A stretch of DNA of 44,509 nucleotides from Ruminococcus sp. (GTDB taxonomy: Bacteria; Bacillota; Clostridia; Oscillospirales; Ruminococcaceae). The notes under the pieces were generated by a model. That model saw nothing but the letters and a program-made list of their open reading frames with translations, had not been told where the DNA came from and ran no database searches. Numbering within the stretch: position 1 is the stretch's first letter; each line of letters opens with the position of its first letter. Positions 21,101 through 27,662 of the stretch are shown here, piece by piece. A program made the position numbers and the translations under genes. The DNA lies in the NCBI GenBank assembly GCA_017523285.1, contig JAFWWU010000037.1, forward strand, positions 1 to 44,509. The letters are read 5' to 3'.

Positions 21101-21361
21101 GCCACAAATCTTGTAAGAAAAATTTCAGATGGCGAGCCTAATACAATCTCATTACTTGAAAGCGGAAAGATTCACTATATGATTTCAACCTCCGCAAAGG
21201 GCAGAATGCCTGCACGAGATAGTGTAAAAATGAGAAGAAAATCTGTTGAGCGTTCTGTATGCAGTCTTACAGCAATTTATACAGCAAAGGCTCTTGCAAA
21301 TGTACTCCAGTCAGGCAAAACAATAGATGACGTTGAGCTTGTAGATATTACAAAAATATAA
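18170..21361 (+). CDS. carB: Carbamoyl-phosphate synthase large subunit
   Basis: 1063 aa, normal length. Two homologous ATP-grasp halves: the first ([36 protein letters not shown]) phosphorylates bicarbonate, the second ([35 protein letters not shown]) phosphorylates carbamate. A C-terminal MGS-like allosteric domain ([14 protein letters not shown]) binds UMP or ornithine in relatives. Metal-binding [20 protein letters not shown] and [20 protein letters not shown] are both intact. It starts 2 bp after carA with AGGAGG upstream, so the two are coupled. Nothing in it looks degenerate, in contrast to carA. Confidence 0.97.
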   Translation: [1063 protein letters not shown]

Positions 21362-21367
21362 TAAATC

Positions 21368-21404
21368 GGCGGTATTGCTTTTATAAGCTGATACCGCCCT
21401 TTTT
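21368..21404 (+). terminator. Terminator of the pyrR-carB operon
   Basis: GGCGGTAT (21368-21375) pairs with ATACCGCC (21391-21398), followed by CTTTTTAA. Confidence 0.8.
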
Positions 21405-21408
21405 AATG

Positions 21409-21437
21409 TGGACATTTTTATACGGATATGATATAAT
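21409..21437 (+). promoter_or_regulatory. Promoter of the kinase-regulator-fruK-ptsI unit
   Basis: TGGACA (21409-21414), 17-bp spacer, TATAAT (21432-21437) preceded by TG. Immediately after the carB terminator. Confidence 0.75.
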
Positions 21438-21468
21438 AAATACAATGATATAAATAACATTCAGGCAG

Positions 21469-22554
21469 GTGATATGTATAACACGATTATATGATAAAGC
21501 ACTGATATTTCTTATGTTATCGGTTCTTATTTTTACAAATGAAGGCTTTTTTATTCCCGTGGTAGTTCTGCTTACAGGTTTTTCGTTTTCATTGTTATGT
21601 CAGATATCTGATAACAAAAAGATAAAAATTATCATTCTGAGTGCATATATAATACTTGCCTTTATACGAAAAGAGTTCGTAATAGTGTATCCGATAATCT
21701 TCTATGAAATTGCTCAGACGAGAATCAAATCATTTATTGCAGTTACCGCATTGGCAGGAATAGCTCTTTGCATCGGAAAAGAAACGTCAGAAGCAGTTGT
21801 AATTATTTCTGCAATGTGTATTGCCTCCGCATTACAGGTAAAATCCTATAAATACGCAAATCTTTCCAATGAGCTTATAGAGATACGGGATTCGGGGACA
21901 GAGCTTAAATATATACTTGAAACAAAAAATCGTGACCTTATAGACAGTCAGAATTATGAAATAAATCTTGCCACGCTAAGAGAAAGAAACAGAATTGCGA
22001 GAGAAATTCACGATAACGTAGGACATCTTCTTACACGTTCAATTCTTCAGATTGGTGCAATGCTTGCGATTAATAAGGATGAAAATGAAAGGCTTATGCT
22101 TGAAGGGATAAAGACAACTCTTGATAATGCTATGACGAATATACGAGAGAGCGTGCATAATCTTCATGATGAATCAATTGATCTTATAAATGCAGTAAAT
22201 GAGTGTATAACTCCATTGAAATCAAAATATGAAATCAATACATCGATTGAAATTGACAGAAACGCAGATGCCAATGTAAAAATATGCATAATTACGATAA
22301 TAAAAGAAGCAATGTCAAATATAGTAAAGCACAGCAATTGTACAAAAGTTGATATTTCCGTACAGGAGCATCCTGCATTCTATAAAATGATAATACACGA
22401 TAACGGAACAGATATAAAAAGTGATAATTCTTCATCTGGAATGGGAATTACAGGAATGATTGAACGTGTTGAACGTCTTGGCGGTATAATAAGAATTACA
22501 AACGAAGATGGATTCAGAATATTTGTAACAATTCCAAAGAAAAAAGGAGTTTAA
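21469..22554 (+). CDS. Sensor histidine kinase (NarL/DesK-like, HisKA_3)
   Basis: 361 aa. About four to five hydrophobic segments in residues 10-125 form a membrane sensor with almost no outer loop, then a coiled-coil linker and the dimerisation helix RERNRIAREIHDNVGHLLTR with phospho-acceptor His181. The ATPase N box is near IITIIKEAMSNIVKHS and the G box is GMGITGMIERVERLGG. GTG at 21469 is the first in-frame start after the promoter. Its ribosome site is weak, so a later start is possible. Partner of the next gene, 2 bp away. Signal unknown. Confidence 0.88.
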   Translation: MICITRLYDKALIFLMLSVLIFTNEGFFIPVVVLLTGFSFSLLCQISDNKKIKIIILSAYIILAFIRKEFVIVYPIIFYEIAQTRIKSFIAVTALAGIALCIGKETSEAVVIISAMCIASALQVKSYKYANLSNELIEIRDSGTELKYILETKNRDLIDSQNYEINLATLRERNRIAREIHDNVGHLLTRSILQIGAMLAINKDENERLMLEGIKTTLDNAMTNIRESVHNLHDESIDLINAVNECITPLKSKYEINTSIEIDRNADANVKICIITIIKEAMSNIVKHSNCTKVDISVQEHPAFYKMIIHDNGTDIKSDNSSSGMGITGMIERVERLGGIIRITNEDGFRIFVTIPKKKGV

Positions 22555-22556
22555 AA

Positions 22557-23186
22557 ATGAAGATAGTAATAGTTGATGACGATAATCTTGTTGCAATTTC
22601 ACTTAAAACTATACTTGAAGCAAGCGGTAAGGTAGAAGTTGCGGCAATTGGATACAGCGGTAGAGAAGCAATGGAATTATATAAAAAACACTCTCCCGAA
22701 GTTATGCTTATGGATATCAGAATGAACGATATGACAGGTCTTGAAGCAGGAGAAGTAATAATAAAGGATTATCCTGACGCAAATATTCTTTTTCTTACAA
22801 CATTTTCAGATGATGAATACATAGTAAAAGCACTCAAAATCGGTGCAAGAGGATATATTCTGAAACAGGATTTTAATGGCATAGTTCCTGCACTTGAAGC
22901 AGTAGCAGGCGGACAGAATGTATATGGGGCTGAAATAATCGGCAGACTTCCACAACTTATGAGCAATACTTCTTCATTTGATTATTCAAAATTTGATATA
23001 AATGAAAAAGAACAGGAAATAATAGAGCTTGTAGCAGACGGATTAAGCAACAAAGAAATTGCTTCAAAGCTTTATTTAAGTGAAGGAACTGTCAGAAATT
23101 ATCTCAGTACAATTCTTGAAAAGCTTAATCTGCGTGACAGAACACAGCTTGCTATTTTCTATTTTACAAAGATAAAAGGTGAATAA
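22557..23186 (+). CDS. Response regulator, NarL/FixJ family
   Basis: 209 aa. Receiver domain with acidic pocket VDDD (7-9), phospho-acceptor Asp53 (LMDIRMNDM) and conserved Lys (GYILKQD). The C-terminal LuxR-type HTH reads NEKEQEIIELVADGLSNKEI, then ASKLYLSEGTVRNYLS. The kinase partner is directly upstream and fruK starts 2 bp downstream. I infer that the pair senses a cell-envelope or sugar-related signal and controls this cluster, but no binding site is evident. Confidence 0.93.
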   Translation: MKIVIVDDDNLVAISLKTILEASGKVEVAAIGYSGREAMELYKKHSPEVMLMDIRMNDMTGLEAGEVIIKDYPDANILFLTTFSDDEYIVKALKIGARGYILKQDFNGIVPALEAVAGGQNVYGAEIIGRLPQLMSNTSSFDYSKFDINEKEQEIIELVADGLSNKEIASKLYLSEGTVRNYLSTILEKLNLRDRTQLAIFYFTKIKGE

Positions 23187-23188
23187 TA

Positions 23189-24094
23189 ATGGTATATACA
23201 TTAACACTTAATCCCGCAATCGATTATATAGTAAATGTTGATAATTATAAGCAGGGAGAGGTAAACCGTACATCAGGCGAAAAACTGCTTGCAGGCGGCA
23301 AGGGAATCAATGTTTCCACAGTTCTGAAAAATCTTGGTTCAGATACAAATGCTCTCGGATTTCTTGCAGGCTTTACAGGTGAAATTATCAGAAAAATGCT
23401 TGATGAAGATAAAATAAAAAATGATTTTATATTTCTTGAAAACGGCTATTCACGCATAAACGTAAAACTAAAAACTGATGAAGAAACAGAAATAAACGGA
23501 CAAGGACCTGAAATTTCAGAAAAATTTCTGAATGAGTTATATAAAAAGCTTGCAAATATAAAATCAGGAGATGCACTTGTACTTGCTGGTAGTATACCTA
23601 AAAGCATTTCATCAGACATTTATTGTGAAATCCTTGAAAAACTCAGCGATAAATCCATTCTCACAGTTGTTGACGCAACAGGTGAACTGCTAAAAAAATC
23701 TTTGAAATATAATCCGTTTCTTATAAAGCCGAATCGCTCAGAGCTTGAAGAGCTTTGCGGACATAAGCTTGAAACCCTTGATGATATTTCGGATGCAGCA
23801 AGGGAACTGAAAAAAGCAGGTGCAAAAAATGTACTTGTATCTCTCGGTGCTGATGGTGCATTACTTGTAACTGAGGATAATCAAGTGATTTGCAGAAAAG
23901 CTGTTAAAGGAAATGTTATAAATTCAACCGGAGCGGGCGATTCAATGGTTGCAGGCTTTATTTACGGCTGGCTTGAAAAAGGTGATTACAGCTATGCGCT
24001 TGATATGGGAATATCCGCAGGCAGTGCAAGCACATTTTCGGAAAATCTTGCCACAAAGGAAGAAATTGAAAAAATATATGAATTATTGCAATAA
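23189..24094 (+). CDS. fruK: 1-phosphofructokinase (PfkB family)
   Basis: 301 aa. It phosphorylates fructose-1-phosphate to fructose-1,6-bisphosphate. Family motifs: YTLTLNPAIDYIV at the start, GGKGINVSTVLKNLG, GSIPKS, and the anion hole/catalytic base NSTGAGDSMVAGF. The related tagatose-6-phosphate kinases (LacC) are hard to separate from FruK by motif alone, but the neighbouring PTS enzyme I favours fructose. No fructose-specific EII is in the window. Confidence 0.85.
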   Translation: MVYTLTLNPAIDYIVNVDNYKQGEVNRTSGEKLLAGGKGINVSTVLKNLGSDTNALGFLAGFTGEIIRKMLDEDKIKNDFIFLENGYSRINVKLKTDEETEINGQGPEISEKFLNELYKKLANIKSGDALVLAGSIPKSISSDIYCEILEKLSDKSILTVVDATGELLKKSLKYNPFLIKPNRSELEELCGHKLETLDDISDAARELKKAGAKNVLVSLGADGALLVTEDNQVICRKAVKGNVINSTGAGDSMVAGFIYGWLEKGDYSYALDMGISAGSASTFSENLATKEEIEKIYELLQ

Positions 24095-24108
24095 AAAAGA
24101 GTAAAATA

Positions 24109-24148
24109 TAGCTGAGGCAGATTATGCTTGCCTCGGCTATTTTTCTTT
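24109..24148 (+). terminator. Terminator-like hairpin between fruK and ptsI
   Basis: TAGCTGAGGCA (24109-24119) pairs with TGCCTCGGCTA (24129-24139), followed by TTTTTCTTT. The ptsI ribosome site begins within a few bases of the T-run, with no room for a new promoter, so ptsI is reached only by readthrough or antitermination from upstream. Confidence 0.75.
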
Positions 24149-24163
24149 GTGAAAGGAGCAACA

Positions 24164-25813
24164 ATGTTAGTCTGTCAGGGAAAAGGCGTATGCGATGGTA
24201 TTGCAATAGGCAAGATAAAATTGCTTAAAAAGAATACAGAAAATATTAAAAGAGTTCACATAGATGATATTGAAAAAGAGCTTATAAAATTCAATAATGC
24301 TCGTGAAAATTCAAAAAAGCAGCTTCTTAGTCTGTGCGTAGAAGCTGAAACAGATATAGGCAAGGAAAATGCGGCAATATTTGAAATACACAGTATGATG
24401 ATTGATGATGCGGATTATATTGAATCAATCGAAAACATAATAAAAACACAGAAAATCAATGCGGAATATGCCGTAGCACAGACAGGTGATAACTTTTCAG
24501 AGATGTTCAGCTCAATTGATGATGAATATATGAAATCACGTTCAATTGACGTAAAGGATATTTCGGAGCGTATTATAAGAAATTTAATGGATGAGAATAC
24601 AGAAGAAAGCAAGCTGTCTGAAAAATCAATAATAATAGCAGATGACCTTGCACCGAGCGAAACAATAAGGCTCGATAAGGATAAGGTATTGTCATTTGTA
24701 ACTGTAAAAGGCTCTGCAAATTCACATACTGCAATACTCGCAAGAACGCTAAATATTCCCTCTGTTGTAGGCTGTGATATAGAAATGAGTAGCGATATTG
24801 ACGGCAAAACAGCGATTGTTGACGGCTTTTCAGGTAAAATATATATAGAGCCTGATGATGAAACAATTGAGAATATGAAAAGAAAAATGGCTGAGAGTGA
24901 TATCCGCAAGGAATATCTCAGTACGCTAAAGGGTAAGGAAAGTATTACGCTTGACGGCAAAAAGATTAAGCTTTATGCAAATATCGGCAATATTATTGAT
25001 TTAGCCGCTGTTTTTGCAAATGACGGTGACGGAATAGGCTTGTTCCGTTCAGAGTTTATTTACCTTGAAAAAAACGATTTTCCGACGGAAGAGGAGCAAT
25101 TTCGTATATACAAAAAAGCGGCTGAAACAATGGGCGAAAAGAAAATCATAATACGCACATTGGATATAGGCTCGGATAAAAAAGCGTCATATTTCAATCT
25201 CAGAAAAGAAGAAAACTCTGCAATGGGATACAGGGCAATAAGAATATGTCTTAATGAACCTGATATATTCAAATCACAGCTAAGAGCTATATATCGTGCT
25301 TCAGTATATGGAAATATAAGCATTATGTATCCTATGATAACATCTGTTGAGGAAGTAAAAAAAATCAAACTCATTGTTTCAGAAGTAAAAAAAGAGCTTG
25401 AAACAGAGGGGATAAAAATCGGAAATGTAGAGCAGGGAATAATGATTGAAACTCCTGCCGCCGCAATTGTAAGCGACGAGCTTGCAAAGGAAGTTGACTT
25501 TTTCAGTATAGGCACAAACGATCTCACGCAATACACTCTTGCAGTTGACAGACAGAATGAAAAGCTTGATGAGTTTTACAATCCTCATCATAAAGCGGTT
25601 TTAAGAATGATAAAAACTGTTACCGATAATGCTCACAAGAATAATATATGGGTAGGTATCTGCGGAGAGCTTGGTGCAGATATTTCTATTACCGAGTTTT
25701 TTCTTGGTATCGGAATAGATGAAATATCGGTTGTTCCGTCGTCAATACTGACCTTAAGGCAGAAAATCCGTGAAACAGATACACGAAATATTGATGTCGA
25801 AAAATGGCTATAA
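24164..25813 (+). CDS. ptsI: PTS enzyme I (phosphoenolpyruvate-protein phosphotransferase)
   Basis: 549 aa. It transfers phosphate from PEP to HPr. The N-terminal phospho-His domain carries GSANSHTAILARTLNIPSVV with active His188. The C-terminal PEP-binding barrel has IGLFRSEFIYL, IIIRTLDIGSDK, and the acid Cys500 in GICGELGAD. The ATG at 24164 has AAGGAG upstream; the longer frame from 24128 would run through the hairpin. HPr is not encoded nearby. Confidence 0.95.
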   Translation: MLVCQGKGVCDGIAIGKIKLLKKNTENIKRVHIDDIEKELIKFNNARENSKKQLLSLCVEAETDIGKENAAIFEIHSMMIDDADYIESIENIIKTQKINAEYAVAQTGDNFSEMFSSIDDEYMKSRSIDVKDISERIIRNLMDENTEESKLSEKSIIIADDLAPSETIRLDKDKVLSFVTVKGSANSHTAILARTLNIPSVVGCDIEMSSDIDGKTAIVDGFSGKIYIEPDDETIENMKRKMAESDIRKEYLSTLKGKESITLDGKKIKLYANIGNIIDLAAVFANDGDGIGLFRSEFIYLEKNDFPTEEEQFRIYKKAAETMGEKKIIIRTLDIGSDKKASYFNLRKEENSAMGYRAIRICLNEPDIFKSQLRAIYRASVYGNISIMYPMITSVEEVKKIKLIVSEVKKELETEGIKIGNVEQGIMIETPAAAIVSDELAKEVDFFSIGTNDLTQYTLAVDRQNEKLDEFYNPHHKAVLRMIKTVTDNAHKNNIWVGICGELGADISITEFFLGIGIDEISVVPSSILTLRQKIRETDTRNIDVEKWL

Positions 25814-25816
25814 ATA

Positions 25817-25849
25817 AAGCACTAAGTCTGAACGCTTAGTGCTTGTTTT
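25817..25849 (+). terminator. Terminator after ptsI
   Basis: AAGCACTAAG (25817-25826) pairs with CTTAGTGCTT (25835-25844), followed by GTTTTG. Confidence 0.8.
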
Positions 25850-25895
25850 GTATACTTCATAAAAATTACAAAACAGTTAAAATTTTCATAAACGC

Positions 25896-25924
25896 TTGAC
25901 AAATAGCAAATGCGGATATATAAT
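25896..25924 (+). promoter_or_regulatory. Promoter of the rtcB unit
   Basis: Consensus TTGACA (25896-25901), 17-bp spacer, TATAAT (25919-25924). It drives the 29-aa ORF and, past a terminator, rtcB. Confidence 0.88.
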
Positions 25925-25957
25925 AAAGCCATATTCTACGAAAGGACGGTGAACACC

Positions 25958-26047
25958 ATGAGTAAAAGCTATAAATATTACCAGATGCCACAATTCAATA
26001 TTTTTAAAAAGCATGGAGTTTGCCAGAAGTGTTCAGCCATGTGCTGA
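25958..26047 (+). CDS. 29-aa Cys-rich small ORF upstream of rtcB
   Basis: ATG at 25958 follows a purine-rich site (GAAAGGACGG) about 7-10 nt upstream and lies directly downstream of a strong promoter. The peptide is aromatic and basic in its first half (KSYKYYQMPQFNIFKKH) and ends HGVCQKCSAMC, that is CxxCxxxC with a nearby His, a possible metal or Fe-S ligand set. No family is recognised. It may be a working microprotein or a leader peptide whose translation affects the terminator at 26071. Confidence 0.55.
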   Translation: MSKSYKYYQMPQFNIFKKHGVCQKCSAMC

Positions 26048-26070
26048 ATTTTTGCACATTTTTGAGTATT

Positions 26071-26096
26071 AAGCACTCCTGCGGGGGTGCTTTTTT
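26071..26096 (+). terminator. Terminator between the 29-aa ORF and rtcB
   Basis: AAGCACTCC (26071-26079) pairs with GGGGTGCTT (26084-26092), loop TGCG, followed by TTTT. An outer pairing GCACA (26054-26058) with TGTGC (26096-26100) could extend the structure. rtcB begins 33 bp later with no promoter between, so it acts as an attenuator or partial stop. Confidence 0.8.
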
Positions 26097-26128
26097 GTGC
26101 TTCGGGCAATTTCGGAAAGGAAGAAACT

Positions 26129-27337
26129 ATGTTAGAATTAAACGGAAAATTCAACTCAGCAAAGGTTTATACCGATATTATTGATTCATCCGCCGTAGCA
26201 CAGATAATTGAGCTTTGTAATCAGCCTATGAGTGCAGGTTCACAGATACGCATTATGCCTGACGTTCATGCAGGTGCTGGCTGTACTATCGGCACAACAA
26301 TGAATATCACCGATAAGGTTGTGCCTAATCTTGTCGGAGTTGATATCGGATGCGGTATGGAAACCGTAAAGCTGAAAGAAAAACACATCGAACTCCAGAA
26401 GCTTGATAAGCTGATTTATTCAAAAATCCCATCAGGCTTCGATATAAGAGATAAGGCTCATCGCTATAATGAAAAAATCGACCTTACAGAGCTTTATTGC
26501 TACAATCAGATTAATTCAAATCGTGCTGAAAGAAGTATCGGAACTCTCGGAGGCGGAAATCACTTCATCGAGGTCGATAAATCCGATGACGGAAGCATCT
26601 ATATTGTTATCCACTCAGGTTCACGTCATCTTGGAGTAGAAACGGCAAAATATTATCAGGAGGAAGCGTACAAGCGTCTTAACGGAAGCTCAAAAGGCGA
26701 TATAGAGCTTCTTATCGAGCGCCTGAAATCAGAGGGTAAGGATAAGCAGATACAATCAGAAATCACAAAGCTTAAAAACACCAAGTTTACAAATGTACCA
26801 AAGCATCTTGCTTACTGTGAGGGCGAGCTTTTTGAGCAGTATATTCACGATATGAAAATAGTCCAGCAGTTTGCAATGCTAAACCGTAAGGCTATGATGG
26901 ATGAAATAATCAAGGGTATGCATCTTCACATTACAGAGCAGTTTACAACTATTCATAATTACATTGATACAGATACAATGATTCTGCGTAAGGGTGCAGT
27001 ATCTGCTCAGGCAGGCGAAAAACTCCTTATTCCGATTAATATGCGTGACGGAAGTCTTATCTGCACAGGCAAAGGAAATGCAGACTGGAACTGCTCAGCC
27101 CCGCACGGTGCAGGCCGATTAATGTCACGTTCACAGGCAAAACAGAACTTTACTGTTTCAGAGTTCAAAAAGCAGATGAACGGTATTTATACAACATCTG
27201 TAAATGCTCAGACTCTTGATGAATGTCCTATGGCATATAAATCTATTGATGATATTGTAAATAATATCGGTGATACGGTAGAAATCAATGAGATAATAAA
27301 GCCTATCTATAATTTCAAGGCAGGTGAGGAATATTGA
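26129..27337 (+). CDS. rtcB: RNA-splicing ligase RtcB
   Basis: 402 aa GTP- and Mn2+-dependent ligase joining 2',3'-cyclic phosphate or 3'-phosphate RNA ends to 5'-OH ends, used in RNA repair. Metal ligands appear in MPDVHAGAGCTIG, GVDIGCGM (Asp72, Cys75), GGGNHFIEV and HSGSRHLG. The guanylated His326 lies in NCSAPHGAGRLMSR. The start is ATG at 26129 with GGAAAGGA upstream. The longer frame would begin inside the terminator. The stop overlaps the following small ORF (TTGA). No RtcA, RtcR or archease is nearby. Confidence 0.95.
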   Translation: MLELNGKFNSAKVYTDIIDSSAVAQIIELCNQPMSAGSQIRIMPDVHAGAGCTIGTTMNITDKVVPNLVGVDIGCGMETVKLKEKHIELQKLDKLIYSKIPSGFDIRDKAHRYNEKIDLTELYCYNQINSNRAERSIGTLGGGNHFIEVDKSDDGSIYIVIHSGSRHLGVETAKYYQEEAYKRLNGSSKGDIELLIERLKSEGKDKQIQSEITKLKNTKFTNVPKHLAYCEGELFEQYIHDMKIVQQFAMLNRKAMMDEIIKGMHLHITEQFTTIHNYIDTDTMILRKGAVSAQAGEKLLIPINMRDGSLICTGKGNADWNCSAPHGAGRLMSRSQAKQNFTVSEFKKQMNGIYTTSVNAQTLDECPMAYKSIDDIVNNIGDTVEINEIIKPIYNFKAGEEY

Positions 27338-27504
27338 GAAAATTCATTTCCTATGAAAAACTCAGTAAAAAGGAGCAGAAAAAGCTTAATGCACAGAAAC
27401 GCCTTGACTGGAACGGAATTAATCCCGTTACTAAAATAATTCCCGACAGTAAAAAAGCGTATAAGCGCAAGCCAAAGCATATTTCTGCGATTTATGAAGA
27501 TTAA
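27334..27504 (+). CDS. 56-aa basic protein coupled to rtcB
   Basis: A TTG start at 27334 overlaps the rtcB stop (TTGA), with AGGTGAGGA just before it, so translation is coupled. The product is 56 aa and strongly basic (KLSKKEQKKLNAQKRLDW, then KKAYKRKPKHI), with a hydrophilic, RNA-binding-like composition and no membrane segment. No family is recognised. The position suggests an accessory role with RtcB. A strong terminator follows. Confidence 0.65.
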   Translation: MRKFISYEKLSKKEQKKLNAQKRLDWNGINPVTKIIPDSKKAYKRKPKHISAIYED

Positions 27505-27516
27505 AAACACATTTTT

Positions 27517-27549
27517 AAACCGTATTCTGTAAATTCAGAATACGGTTTT
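27517..27549 (+). terminator. Terminator of the rtcB unit
   Basis: AAACCGTATTCTG (27517-27529) pairs with CAGAATACGGTTT (27536-27548), loop TAAATT, T-rich end. Confidence 0.85.
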
Positions 27550-27609
27550 ATATATAATTGCTGTTGCTTGTTGATAATGTTAAAAAATTCTTAATTTTAT
27601 TGATTTATA

Positions 27610-27638
27610 TTGAATTATTTGATAGTATATATTATAAT
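27610..27638 (+). promoter_or_regulatory. Promoter of the ABC/GH105 operon
   Basis: TTGAAT (27610-27615), 17-bp spacer, TATAAT (27633-27638), 25 bp before the start codon and directly followed by AAGGAGG. Confidence 0.75.
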
Positions 27639-27662
27639 AAGGTATATGGAAGGAGGAAAAAT

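Noticed and set aside
24415-25536. Long antisense frames (158-181 aa) opposite ptsI
   Set aside because: Ser/Ile/Phe-rich composition typical of reverse frames of Glu/Lys/Asp-rich proteins, with no ribosome sites.
26042-26047. TGA after the 29-aa ORF read as selenocysteine
   Set aside because: The frame meets another TGA after five more codons, and no SECIS-like structure directly follows the codon.
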